A stretch of DNA of 64,000 nt, from assembly GCF_907165205.1 (NCBI RefSeq), contig NC_058195.1, positions 2,604,001 through 2,668,000 of the forward strand. Reading direction: 5' to 3'. The translations under genes were made by a program, and so were the position numbers. This document shows positions 22,931 to 34,714 of the stretch, piece after piece (position 1 is the stretch's first letter; each line of letters starts with the position of its first letter). Origin of the DNA: Coccinella septempunctata. Its lineage: Eukaryota > Arthropoda > Insecta > Coleoptera > Coccinellidae. Below the pieces are notes generated by a model. It was given only the letters and a program-made list of their open reading frames with translations, was not told the DNA's origin and did no database searches.

Positions 22931-25298
22931 AAAAATCTAAATCTAGTTAGTTGTGGGAGATGAAGATGCTCTTGCTCTCAAAAACTTTAAGTAGCAAATT
23001 CTGTCTGCCTTTTGCTCTAAACAATCTTCTGTATCTTTCCCTGTCTCTTTCGCACTCACAATCTCCATTGGAACCAAATCTCGAGTAGGATGAGACCTAA
23101 GTTCTTCCGGATGGTGAATACGGCAGATGTTGATTTTGTTGGCTATTGGTGAGCGAATTTCTACACTACGAATACCGGAATCATTGAGCAATTCAAGCAT
23201 ACTTATTTGGTATTTCTTATCATAAATGAGGGTGTATTTCAAAAGGCTCTAGGAGATGGATCCAGGACGTGGTACCGACACTGTCCTCATGACAGACATT
23301 CCTAACATCTTGCAATTTCAGATATTTTTCAATTCTCGCCCGCTTTTCTCTTTTGTGTAACGCCAAGATTTTCCTTGTATTCGCGTGCTAGCATCTATTA
23401 AGTCGCTGCTGTCGTAATTTCTGAGATAAGCTATCTGAGCTGTTCGATGGTGTTTTGTTGGTCCAGTGAGCACAAGACGCGGCTTAGAATTGAGATAGAG
23501 AAAGAACGGTACACGCCTGTGTCGGGGTTGTTTACGGGCTTCATTTAAATGGGGATCGCTGGATATAATAATTAAAAACAGGACGGTTGTGTGGCTATGT
23601 TTTCAGAGTTCTGTCTGAACGAAGGCGGCTTGATTGAGGGTGTGGTTAAGCTTTGGAAAAGCTGACCAGTTAAAATTGGTTTATTACTTTGATTTTCTCC
23701 CAAACAGAAGCGATGTATCTTTGATTTGTTCGTGAATTCCAACACAAGGTTCCAATGTACAAATAAAATATTCATGCCTGAATAAACTGCTATCCAAACG
23801 ACAAGGATATTTATGTTTTTTGAAGATGCATGTGTTCGGAGTGATATGAATTTCTAAATTTCCGCAATTTTCATCAAGCAGATGAAGAAACACATGAAAT
23901 CCACGACAATCTTTGAGTAGATAAATCTGATTTAAGCCAGGAAAGACCAACAAAAGTGAAAACCAGCTGAGCTGAATAAAACCCCGACGGAGAATTGGAT
24001 TCTGCAAAGAATCCTACTATTAGTTATTCTAACTTCGATAATTGATATAATTATATGATTTATTTCCATCCTAAGTAGCCGTGTAACTGTTAATAGTGTT
24101 GGCAAAAAGCCGATCGGTTCTGTTGGACAGTGTGTTGAAGCGTTTCTCTCTATAATTGCCCTCCGTCTCATTTTATTATTTAATGAGGATCGTTTTGGAC
24201 CACCTGTAGGGTATAAATTTGTTTACCATTCGGAATTGCTGGTGCGACGTATACTTGAAAACATGTACGATTCGATTTCGGTAGAGAATTGATGTGAATT
24301 CGATTGGGTGAATAAAACACATTGAAGCCTTTTCAAAAACAGTTTCCTTGGATAAAATTCCACCAATCATTTCACCTTTTGACTTCATTCCTTTCATTTC
24401 ATCACGTATCACTTTGACATCAATCATACCCGCAGATACATCGTTGGTAGGACTTTGAAGGGAAGTTCACCTCAATTACAACACGACTGTCATTGATTTA
24501 TAAGAAAAAGTTGAAATTCGTCCAATTTTTCAGAAGTGAAGGGGGTAATTATGATACGTATAATTTCGTTATTACACATAATAACTCTGGAAAGTTGCGC
24601 AACTTCTTATCGGCGGAATATCTCAAATTTATTGTACAGAAGGAAGCTGTCTTGTTTGCGAGCCACAACTTATGTCTTCATTATGTATACCCGATGGAAA
24701 AAAAAGGTAAAATGGAGATTTTCGTGTAGTAACATTTAATGAACCAGTCCGACCTAGATTAATTAAAATGCGATTTTATGACATTCCGTTTTGAGTGAAG
24801 TTTAACGAAGTTCGAGCAATTTTTTTTCCAAGTCGCAAAACGAAAGATTTTATAGCGCGATAAGGATATCGTTTTTTGATTTCGCATAAGGAGGGTATCC
24901 TTTTTATTTTACGACGTGGGTCGTGCGCGCTTCGGCTCTCCGAAAAGAGGCTTGTCCGGTAGAAATTTTATGTTTGACACTCCATAAACCGACGATTGAT
25001 ATTTATTGCGAAACATGAATTTTATTTCATTGCTTGTTCGTCCAAGATATATTTACTCCTCTTGAAGATGCTGAGCGCTTTTATAAGAGGACAAATTCCT
25101 CGTTTACGAGGGAGATCAATCTTTCTGGTAGTAATTTCCAAACACGGGTATGATTTTGGCCAATCGACAGAAGAGTTACGTCAGGAAATCACCTGTTTCT
25201 TCCTTCTGCCCTTTCATTCACCAATAGGTGTTTGTTGATGCATTAAACATTTTTTTGTAAACCTAACGGAAACAAGCTAACAAGTTACGCTACTTTAA
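22931..25298. other. Gene-free stretch
   Basis: No gene recognised. A GC-richer patch at 24840-24955 contains the dyad ACGACGTGGGTCGT. Open frames on the minus strand at 23684-24427 are short and unrelated to anything I know. Confidence 0.45.
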
Positions 25299-25300
25299 TA

Positions 25301-26099
25301 GGATGTATTGATATCTAGTTAGCCTAGACCAGTTCTTTGCATAAAAAAAATATTGCGTTACCATAGCAACGAACAATATCTCATTAGAAGTGTCAGTGTG
25401 AAGTTTGAGGTCAAAAAAGTAAACCAGAGTTACGCAATAAATTAAAAGGAAGAAGATATCCACCGAATTTGTGAAAATCGAGCCATCATCAAGTACCTGT
25501 ATTTAGAAGGGTTAAGAGGTAAGCAGATTCACGAAGATATGCTCAATACCCTTGGTGATCAATGTCCTTCGTATGCGACCGTGAAAAATTGGACTTCAAA
25601 AGAGGTAAATTTTTCATTGAAGATGATGACCGATCGAGAATGCCAGTTTCTGTGTCAGTCCCCGAAAATATCGATGCAGTTCATTACACGGACAACGGAT
25701 ATCTGAAGCACTGAATATTTAATAAGAATGGTATCATCATATATAGTTCACGTCAATTTGGGTATGAGAAAAATTGCTGCAAAATGCTATCCAAAGGTTT
25801 GCATGCTGCCATGCAAAAATTCGTTTGAATTACCCTTAACATCCCCCTTATTCACTAGATTTGGCTCCAACCGACTATCATCTCTTTCCTCAACTGAAAA
25901 AAAGTTTAAAAGGTCGTAAATTTTCTTTCAACGAGGAGGTAATAAAAGCTGTGGAGGTCTGGTTTGCAGAGCAAGAAGAAACGTCTAGAGACGTTGGAGG
26001 TTCGCTGTTGAGAGGAGAATATGTTGAGTAATAAAATATTTCGACATTTAAATTTTGTTTGGTTCTATAGCAGGCTGAGAATTTTTCAGTATATCCTCG
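25301..26099 (+). mobile_element. mariner deletion derivative, copy 3 (799 bp)
   Basis: The flanking TA pairs are at 25299-25300 and 26100-26101, and both ends match the full-length copy at 1965-3245. Reading through, the N-terminal region (GLRGKQIHEDMLNTLGDQCP in one frame, then SVSVPENIDA) is followed by a junction near 25683 and a degraded middle (VHVNLGMRKIAAK). The catalytic core from MDETW through DNAPAH is missing. The C-terminal part resumes with EEVIKAVEVWFAEQEE near 25935 and ends in LLRGEYVE with a stop at about 26030. No enzyme can be made. Confidence 0.85.
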
Positions 26100-26101
26100 T
26101 A

Positions 26102-27089
26102 TGAAGCCTCCTCATGCTCAAAGAACCAACCTGCTACTTCAGCAAAGTCAGACTTATTGATATTCATTATACCTACTTATCCCAATATAAGATACTCAAG
26201 TATCTCACAAATTATATTTGACAACCACTCACTGAACCTCTCAACAGCCAATTTGAGACGTTAAAATTAATCGCAGAATCACTGTAGGATGATTGAACTC
26301 ATAAATTAGTACTTTATCATCTTTTACCAAATTGTGGAGACCATTGAAAAACGTCAGATTTGTCACCATGCCATCCCAACGCCAAGAATGAAACCAATAG
26401 AGGCGAAACCTTCAATAATTGAATAATCACACGTCCTTTCTCCTTGGTCTTCCCTACCATCTTCACTTGAAATTGAAGCCTCCCACACACGCTCAACATT
26501 TAGCGAATACAGACACTTATGATACCTCCCCACTGCAAACTTACCTGCTGCTTAACTAAGAATAGACCAATGGTGTACAGGTACCGGAAAATAGAAAGTT
26601 AACTATTTATTATGATTATAATGTTCATTGTTAGCGAATGGAAGTGTTGCTTATGAGGATAAGTCCATTGCTAATGAGCATGAGAACACGACTCTAACAC
26701 CTAATGATGGTTTTATTGTCTGCTATAATTGATACCGTTTTATGGAGTGACACTGGAACGGTCGCTCTTTGGCTATTTGAGGTTGGACTGCCTTGTTTGG
26801 GAAGCATTTTTTGTCACCGCTAAGAAATTTTATCGCTGTATGATTATGGGTTTGTGCTTGTGAATCCGGTATGGGAATCGGTCTCGTTATGAATTTATAA
26901 TTAAGTGTATGGAACACCGTGAGAAGGTGGTAGACGAAGAAAATTTGTCATTTTCACATTCTGTGAGTTCAATACACTCCAATAGATTACGTTAAATTTG
27001 AATGCACGCTTAAAGTTTTACACCTATAAAGGATCCCTTGAAATAGTGGTGTTTATGACACATAATTCGGTTCTAAAGATTCGAAAAGA
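26102..27089. other. Spacer between mariner derivatives
   Basis: AT-rich, no gene recognised. Confidence 0.45.
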
Positions 27090-27516
27090 GCAGAATCTCT
27101 TTAGTGAAAAATTCTTAGCCTTCTATAGAACCAAAAAAAATTTTAATGTCAAAATATTTTGTTACTCGTCATATCCTCCTCTAAATTGGACACATTTATT
27201 ACATCGAACCTGCAATTTACATCTTTTGAAGCTTGCAGTCCAATTTTTCACGGTCGCATACGAAGGACATTGATCACCAAGGCTATTGAGCATATCTTCG
27301 TAAACTGCTTACCTCTTAACCCTTTTAAATACAGGTACTTAATGATGGCTCGATACTCATTCTTCTTTCTTTTAATTTATTGAGTAACTCTGGTTTACTT
27401 TTATGACCTCAAACTTCACATGACACTTCTAATGAGTTATTGTTCTTTGCTATGGTAACGCAATATTTTTTTTGCATGGAACTGGTCTAGGCTAACCAGA
27501 TATCAATACATCCTCC
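27090..27516 (-). mobile_element. mariner deletion derivative, copy 4 (about 425 bp)
   Basis: The right end (TATCAATACATCCTCC followed by TA at 27517-27518) is the 5' mariner end read on the minus strand. The left end is worn, but GAAAAATTCTTAGCC at 27106-27120 and CTATAGAACC at 27122 align with the 3' end of the other copies. A single large deletion joins sequence near the transposase stop (CCTGCAA at 27209) to TTTACATCTTTTGAAGC, which encodes the early SFKR region. Only the N-terminal coding part and both untranslated ends survive. Confidence 0.8.
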
Positions 27517-27518
27517 TA

Positions 27519-29559
27519 TAAGGGCGTTTCCTATCTTCCTCCTCTAAAATCTTCGCTCAGGAAGTTAGAGTTTTCACGCCTAATTGGACTGCTCTGTTGA
27601 TTCCAACCGAAATAACTTTCTTGAAAATTACCCAGCCTATACCTCTGCATCCTCTCACAAACCATACGTATAAACATCTGCACACCGTCACTTGGAGCAT
27701 AAAAATCGAATTTGAGAGCGTAATTTCGATATCGAAATATCCAGAGAGCATAGTCGCATCTCTCGATGAACTTTCGTTCCGGTTCTTATCCATAAAAAAC
27801 TCATTTCGTATCATCTTTGCTCGATATTCGATGAGCGACCGATGTGTGTAAAATCAAGCGTACGGAATTTTCACGGTCGCAAAGTTGAAATCCTCTCATT
27901 AGTACTGAATATTGTGAGCCAATTTACGTGGAAGGCTTCCTTAATTACCGTATGCTTTTTAAACTCACACTACCGCTTCCTGGCTAATTTATTATTAATT
28001 GACTTTCACCGGTGTGACTGCACCGCCGATGAAATTGACAATTTGTACAGAAGCAACGGGTGACAATTTATAGAGACAAGAAGTAGAAGAGCATTCAGTA
28101 TTGACTTCTTATTGCTCATCATCGCTCCTAGATTTATCAACTATTGTCGATTCGAACTTATTAGGAGCTGCTTGACTTTTTTCACATCTTTCCGCAATTT
28201 GTGAGGTGTTACCAACCTTTAGGAAAGACAGTTTGACAACTGACAGATGAGGATTAGTTTATGTACGTAGTATACTGTACGAACAACGCCTTTTCATGGT
28301 TCAATAGTATTTAAAGAGAAATAAAACTTCCAAAATCTCTTACCAAGAGTTTCTCAACTGATTCATTGATAACCTAATTCAATTTTGTCCATGAAGCCTT
28401 GTTTCATCATTCTGGATATGCCAAATCTTAAAATATGAATATGAGGACCATAAAAAACTTTTTCCTTGAGATTACATTCCACGATACAAATAAAATAATG
28501 ATACAAAACAATATGGAACGTACAAATACCTTGGAAGTGGATCAGGAGACAGGCAGGTAGATCTAACTCACTGATGCTATGACTTCAATGGTCTACTGGC
28601 AGGATTAGGAATATATTCTTTGAGTGAAGTACTCAAAAATCGAGTGCGTAGTGCCAAAGTACCAAATAGTCAGCACAGTATCAATATTTATCACTGTTGG
28701 ATCACGTATATGATCCTAATTGCCATACTCACACATTATCGAGCAAAATTGATCCTGAATAATGATCATTATGCAAATTGCAATGAATAGAACGACAGAA
28801 ACCTAATGGAAATATCACAGGTTGGATAAAGTTATAAATCCACCGACATTTTCAATTCTTTAAAAGTTTACGCATTTATCTATCGTCTGATAAAACAAGA
28901 CCCATGACAGTACAAGGTACGGTAGATCACAATACCTGACATACAAGGTACCTTTTGGAATCCAGTGCATTGGAAATGTCTCTCCACTGATTTATACAGT
29001 CAGAAATTGATTAGTTGGAAGGAAGTCTGTTTGAGTTGAACATTTTGAGTATTCAATGCGAATTTTCATTCCTTGGTTATGATTTATTGACCGTTTGGTG
29101 TTCTAGAATGAGTCACATGAAATATTCATCGTACGTAGCTTGGTTCTCGTAACAAAGCAGATTTTTGACATTCCTTCGGGGACAAATTTATAATATTTAT
29201 GTCCTAGCTAGTGAATATGTTACTTTGACAGTTGGAGGAGTGTTCGATGAATTATTCTGAAATGTGGAATCAGGAAGAAAAAAAGGTGCAATAAGAGTCA
29301 TTTTCAAGTGTGGAAAAGAATTTCAAACAGAGATATTCATTTTCCTCCCCAGCAGGGTGCTGATGGATATTCAGCGATTGAAATTATATTCGCATTGATT
29401 TGAATTTATTTTTTTATTTTTTCATTTCTTGTTTTCAGTTACGCAGAACAATAAGCGGGCGTTGCCAGTTTATGAATATTTCAAATTTCGAAAGTCTTCC
29501 TGCTTCAAGGTGATATTTTTCATTCTAAACGGTGCGAATGTGATTGAAAAGAATGAGAA
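27519..29559. other. Gene-free AT-rich stretch
   Basis: No gene recognised. Overlapping 84-85 codon frames on both strands at 27557-27851 match no known family. Confidence 0.45.
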
Positions 29560-30166
29560 AACACAAAATTTAAAAATAAAAGCATTAAATGATAGGCAGA
29601 TGGTTCGCAAACCATTATCAAAGCAGAGAACTGCTATGTCATCTACTGAGGACCCTGAAATCACACTGCCAGTTATGTCTGCTGACATGGGAGTGCCTCA
29701 ATACCATAAAGCAACTGGCCAGAGACAACAAAGTGGCTCTACTATGGGTACCAGGGCACTGTGGTGTTGAAGGAAATGAGAAAGTCGATGAACTTGCAAA
29801 AACAGCTGTCACGAGCAGAGCTTTGGGTGATGGAGGGACTACTGACAGGGCACTGTAGGTACAAATATTATTTGTACCGTATGGGAAAGTCAACAGATGA
29901 GATTTGTAGTCTCTGTGCACCAGAAGCAGAAACAGCTGAACACATGGTATGCAAGTGTCCACATCTGGCTGGCCTTAGAACCATTCATATGGGGAAATCG
30001 GTCCTGGATACTCACGAGGTAACAGCCAAGGTCCCAAAGGTTTTATCAACACCATTGACGAACTCCTTGGGTTCCAGTTCTTATGAATGAGTAGGGAAGA
30101 AAATAAAAGATCTACATGGTAGCTAACTAAGCCAAAACAACCTGGTTTCAAATAATAATAATAATA
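29560..30166 (+). pseudogene. Non-LTR retrotransposon 3' end: RNase H, Cys/His motif, AAT tail
   Basis: This is the best preserved of the RNase H-type fragments. One frame reads TWECLNTIKQLARDNKVALL, WVPGHCGVEGNEKVDELAKT, the end of an RNase H domain with its conserved H (GHCG) and D (DELA). After a frameshift near 29770 a second frame reads HCRYKYYLYRMGKSTDEICS, then CAPEAETAEHMVCKCPHL: the C-x2-C...H..C motif that follows RNase H in the LOA/I/R1-type group. The protein ends near 30090 and the fragment closes with (AAT) repeats at about 30150-30166, a usual 3' tail for this group. The reverse transcriptase and endonuclease are missing, as expected for 5' truncation. Confidence 0.8.
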
Positions 30167-30171
30167 ATGTC

Positions 30172-30760
30172 ATCTACTCAAAACTGATATGGGTGTGCCC
30201 AAGAAAAGTTGATGAAATAGGCAAGAACAACAAGACCCTTTAGTCTGGTATCCTGATGGTGACTCTGGAATCGAAGGAAACGAGCAAAAACGCCACTTAC
30301 AGGCCCTGAGCCTTTCTATGATAACGGAAAATGGACCTATAAGAAATAGTTTCAAGAGAATGAAGAAGCCACCAAAGAGACACACTCTGGAGAAATCTTC
30401 CAGGAATGGAAGTTCCTTCGGAGTTTTGAAACTGCGAGATCCAGGAAGTTTTTGTAACTCAGCTGAGTGAGGTACGCCTCCTCAATGGCTTACTCACAGG
30501 ATATGGTCGCCTTAGGAAGCATATGATGGAAATGGGCTCATTAGAAACTAACGAATGCTAATTCTGTGGCTTACGGAATGCCTGGTCATTGCAAGCCTGC
30601 GCCAGAGATATCTTGGAGGAGGAAATTATAGGAGTAATAAGGACTTAGCCTTCTTGAGCTGGAGAGCAAGCTGTAGATGACGCAGTTGTGAAAACAGCTC
30701 TGATGAGCGACACAATAGGTCGCACCTGACTAAACTACAGACTTTCTGGATCTGTTGGCT
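30172..30760 (+). pseudogene. Second RNase H-type retroelement remnant
   Basis: Directly downstream of the AAT tail lies a more eroded fragment on the same strand. Readable pieces are DGDSGIEGNEQK near 30255 (RNase H), a LLNG/LLTG segment near 30480-30500, LRKHMMEMGSLETNEC near 30510-30560, and FLSWRASCR near 30650. Its pieces resemble the fragment at 6900-7930 more than the one at 29560, including the FLSWKASSR-like tail. Stops and frame changes are frequent. Confidence 0.6.
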
Positions 30761-31584
30761 ATTCACGAAGGAAACGAATATCAATAATCCAACGAATTTC
30801 CAGGCTATTGTTGCTATATTTCAACCATCAGGATGTACCAATTCGGAGGCAACAAATAGTACCTAATCTCCATTATCGAGAGTCGTAAAGACACGAGAAG
30901 CAGAGCACCGTTGGCAAATAATATTCCATTACAGCCAACGCCAATTTTCCGTCGTTTATCGATATCGATTTCAATTTCCTCAATTTAATTGAAATTATCG
31001 CATTATAAATAAACCTCACGTAAACCATTAGGTCGTGATTTGAACATGCCCGCGAGCCAACAGCACGCCCAGCATTTGAGGGCAAACGGCCCAAACAATG
31101 AGCCGGGCGAAAAAATTGACGAAGAAAGGTAATCAGCACGAAGGCTATTGTATTAAGTGGTAGCAGGTCGGCCACAATGGTAGCTAGTGGTCGGCTTGCG
31201 CCGCAAAGAGGTACCAAGTAGTTATTGCGTAGGCTGAGCGGCCTCGCCCGTTTGTTAGAAAGCAAATCTTGTCTGACAGGGTGTACCGGGCGTATCAGTC
31301 ATTGTTCCAACTTTGAGACCACCACACTGGCTCTAAACCGTCTCTAATAAAGCTTCCAGCCCATATCTCTGCGTATATCGTGACTGAGCGGTCCATAATT
31401 ACGACCTCATTTGCATTTCTGCACGTACGGGAATGTGGATCATTTCAGGATGGAATTATGGCCGGCTGGGTCTAGGAGGTTGCGTCAGGATTTAGTGAAA
31501 AGTACGAGTTGTGTTTGCGGGGGTCACGATGGTATTCCGCATAACTGTTCGTCTTTAAAATGGACTGAAAAGCGGTTAAAACAC
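30761..31584. other. Non-repetitive DNA with a GC-rich core
   Basis: A GC-richer, repeat-free core lies at 31020-31260. The minus strand is open for 130 codons (30873-31265), ending in a low-complexity Ile/Lys/Leu-rich part; I recognise no family. A regulatory element is as likely as a coding one. Confidence 0.35.
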
Positions 31585-32640
31585 AAAATAGAACATGTAT
31601 CACATTTAGATCTACGATAATTTTCATGGAAGATACATTACTCTAAAGATGACCTTCGAAAGAATCCCAAAGAGTTTGGTTCAGTTGAAACTTCCTCAAG
31701 ACTGAATTGTTGTACCGAAATGAATGAAGTTCTCAGATTTTTTACTAGAAGAGTTGCTCTTTCAGAATATGTATCACGTTCAGATCTATGATAATTTTCC
31801 TGGAAGATTAATTCCTCTAAAGGTGACCTTCGAAAATTTCCCAAAAAGTTGGTTGGTTAGTTGGTTCATTTAATACTTCCTCAAGATCGAACGGTTGTGC
31901 CGAAATGGATGAAGTACTCAGATTTTTTACAAGAAGAGTTGCTCTTTCATAATATGTATCACGTTCAGATCTAGGATAATTTTCCTGGAAAATAAATTAT
32001 TCTAAAGATGACCTTCGAAAGAATCCCAAAAAGTTTGGTTCAGTTAAAACTTCCTCAAGACTGAACGGTTGTACCGAAATGGATGAAGTTCTCAGGTTTT
32101 TGACTAGAAGAGTTGCTCTTTCAGAATATGTATCACGTTAAGATCTATGATCATTTTCCTGAAAGATTAATTCCTCTAAAGGTGACCTTCGAAAATTTCC
32201 CAAAAAGTTTGGTTCAGTTTAATTTTCCTCAAGACCCAACGGTTGTGCCGAAATGGATAAATAATCTCAGATTTTTTATTAGAAGAATTGCTCTTTCAAA
32301 ATTTGTATCACGTTCAGATCTAAGATAATTTTCCTGGAAAATAAATTATTTTAAAGATGACCTTCGAAAGAATCTCAAAAAGTTTGGTTCAGTTAAAAAT
32401 TCCTCAAGACCCAACAGTTGTACCGAAATGGATTAAGTTCTGAGATTTTCTACTAGAAGAGTTGCTCTTTCAGAATATGTATCACGTTCAGATCTATGAT
32501 AATTTTCCTGGAAGATTAATTCCTCTAAAGATGATCCCGAAATGTTGGATTCAGTTGAAACTTCCTCTAGATCGAACAGTTGCTCCGAGCTTGATGGAAT
32601 TTCGAGATATATCATTAGAAGGGTTGCTTCTCCCCTCTAA
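31585..32640. repeat. 175 bp satellite, about six units in A/B alternation
   Basis: GAGTTGCTCTTTC (or a close variant) recurs at 31751, 31936, 32110, 32285 and 32459, with a decayed copy near 32620 and a partial first unit from 31585. The spacing is 174-175 bp, except one 185 bp unit that carries a TTGGTTGGTTAGTTGG expansion. Two versions alternate: A has GATTAATTCCTCTAAAGGTG, B has ATAAATTATTCTAAAGATG and AGAATCCC. The larger period is therefore about 349 bp. Relics of the same family are at 46140-46500. Confidence 0.9.
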
Positions 32641-34050
32641 ATCACTCCTGAAATCGCCACTGTTTCAGATATCTATAGATCTAATTAGTTGTTGACTAAG
32701 CAAGCGAGTGGCTTAAAAAATAGACAATCAAGCGTCTAGTAGTCACCTATCAAATCATATTGTTTGAAATCAATAGATTAATTCAGGAAGATTACTAATA
32801 TCGAAAAAAGGAATCTGTTCTTTAATTGAGGCAGAAACAAACCGCAGGTAAAAGTTCGTGATAGAAATTTTCATTGTAGAATAAGCTAGCAATTCTTTCT
32901 GTTCATTCAATTCGAGCAATTCATTGGCGCTGTTCCTTGAGTGACGATAAACGGTGATAATTTACTCCATGCGTTGTTTTGCGACTTCAATTGAGGATGT
33001 TCTAAGAAACAACTACGAAACAACTGTCTTGGAATGTTTATGATGCTGAACATCTGCTCTGGTTTTCCTTTGGGCCATGGTAATGAGAGAATTACGTCCA
33101 GTCGTATATTTTGCGCAGCTATTCCACTGAAATCATTTTTATTATAGGAAATACACCAACAATCTAGTTACGTTTAATATTATGGCAGACCGTAGGGGCA
33201 TCGTAGGTTCAATCAGAGTAGTCTCTCAAGGTTTGAGCGACTTTTTCTCAGCTGAATCCTGGTCCATTATTGTGATTTAAACCACAGTAACACTATATAT
33301 TTCCTTCTGGATGAAATATGTTTGAATCGACTATTTTGTATAAAGATAGTGTATAAGTAAGTATATTTCACAGAGAATTTTAGTAATTTTTCATTTGAAA
33401 ACGTTTGAGTGTTCAGGACAGTATTGAATTATTGAAATTTTTGTTAAATTTCCAAGTCTTGCTTTCTTTTTGTACTTGAATATGTTATTTTTTATTTCTT
33501 TCTTTTGCGAAGCCTCTTCTTCTTCATTTGAATAGATCTTGATCTTGGATCGTGGTCAAGATTGCACATCGAACGATTGGTGAAATGTACGCCCATTCAA
33601 TGAATCAAATATGATAAACTGTCATTGATTAAGTACTTCAAATTTTCTTTCATGCTCAGGATAGAAAGCGGAAAACATGCAAACATCCTGTCCTGGAGTT
33701 CGCGTGCTGGTTTAGGATGGGTTTATCCTCATTTTATGGCCAGAGACTAAGACAGTATTTGGCCTGAGGTATCCTGCGATACTATGTAAGCGAGTAAAAT
33801 ATGTTAAATACAAAGATTCGGGCTATATTCAGATAATGATTCAATAAATCTAGTTGATGGTAGACTTGTACCGTTGATATGTTACTGAAGATTGTAACCA
33901 TCATTGTAAAATGGTAATGAAAGTTATACACTGTCTACAGAAGAAACTGTGTATAAGTCATATAAATATGTTCAGGATCTCTTATATCCTACTTTGTAAT
34001 GGAAAATGGACCACCAAACTGAGTGACATAAAAGTGTTGGGGTTGAATGT
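32641..34050. other. AT-rich DNA without a recognised gene
   Basis: No gene recognised. A short dyad lies near 33538 (ATCTTGATCTTGGATC, then GTGGTCAAGAT). Confidence 0.45.
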
Positions 34051-34071
34051 GTACAGGGTGGGCAGAATTCG
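34051..34071 (+). repeat. Transposon end of the TA-CAGGGTG type
   Basis: The 21 bases here (TACAGGGTGGGCAGAATTC at the core) are the exact reverse complement of 60022-60042. This marks the two as ends of one dispersed inverted-repeat family. The other end of this copy was not found. An 81-codon frame at 34190-34435 (+) follows but is not recognisable. Confidence 0.55.
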
Positions 34072-34714
34072 TTTTTAGGGGTTTTTCTTGAAAAGCTAGA
34101 AGTTAAAGTTTGTGAACTTTAACTTCTGAAAAATTCGACAGCATCATTTCCCAGATTTCAGGCTCTCAAAAGAGAGGAATACTCTAACAATGATGGATCA
34201 GATCGATACATTTATGAAGGCTGCTGGTTTGTGTTTCTCCTGCGTGCTTGGTCGCCAGAAGCGACCTCTTTATGTTAATATAATAACGGACCTAAACACC
34301 CTGCCGTCTTTGATGAATGGTAATTACAAGTTTCGCCGCGATGTGTGTGGAAATATCTTTTCCGTTTTGCGGAATTTCAACACATACTTTGCATCTCATT
34401 TAATATCGTCAGATAATGAGATTTCTCGGACTTAACATGTACTTAGGCCATTTGGTTTCATAACTTATGGACTGAGAGGTTTATCATCTTCTGGTTAGAT
34501 TAATTGGAAGACAAATCTTCTGCGTAATGTGCATATGTGAATGGATAGAGGAGACTTCAGGGTAAAATTATTGTTTTTCTGAAATGACATGTATTAATTT
34601 ACATTAATGTATGCCCCATGTAGCGGTAGAGGTGGCTTCAATAATGATTAGTGAGCCTGGTGAAAACCAATTATTCATTTCAATTTTTTAATTATAGAAA
34701 GATGTTCTGTCTGA

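Noticed and set aside
30873..31265. 130-codon minus-strand frame
   Set aside because: Low-complexity end, no motif, and it overlaps GC-rich DNA where stop codons are rarer by composition.
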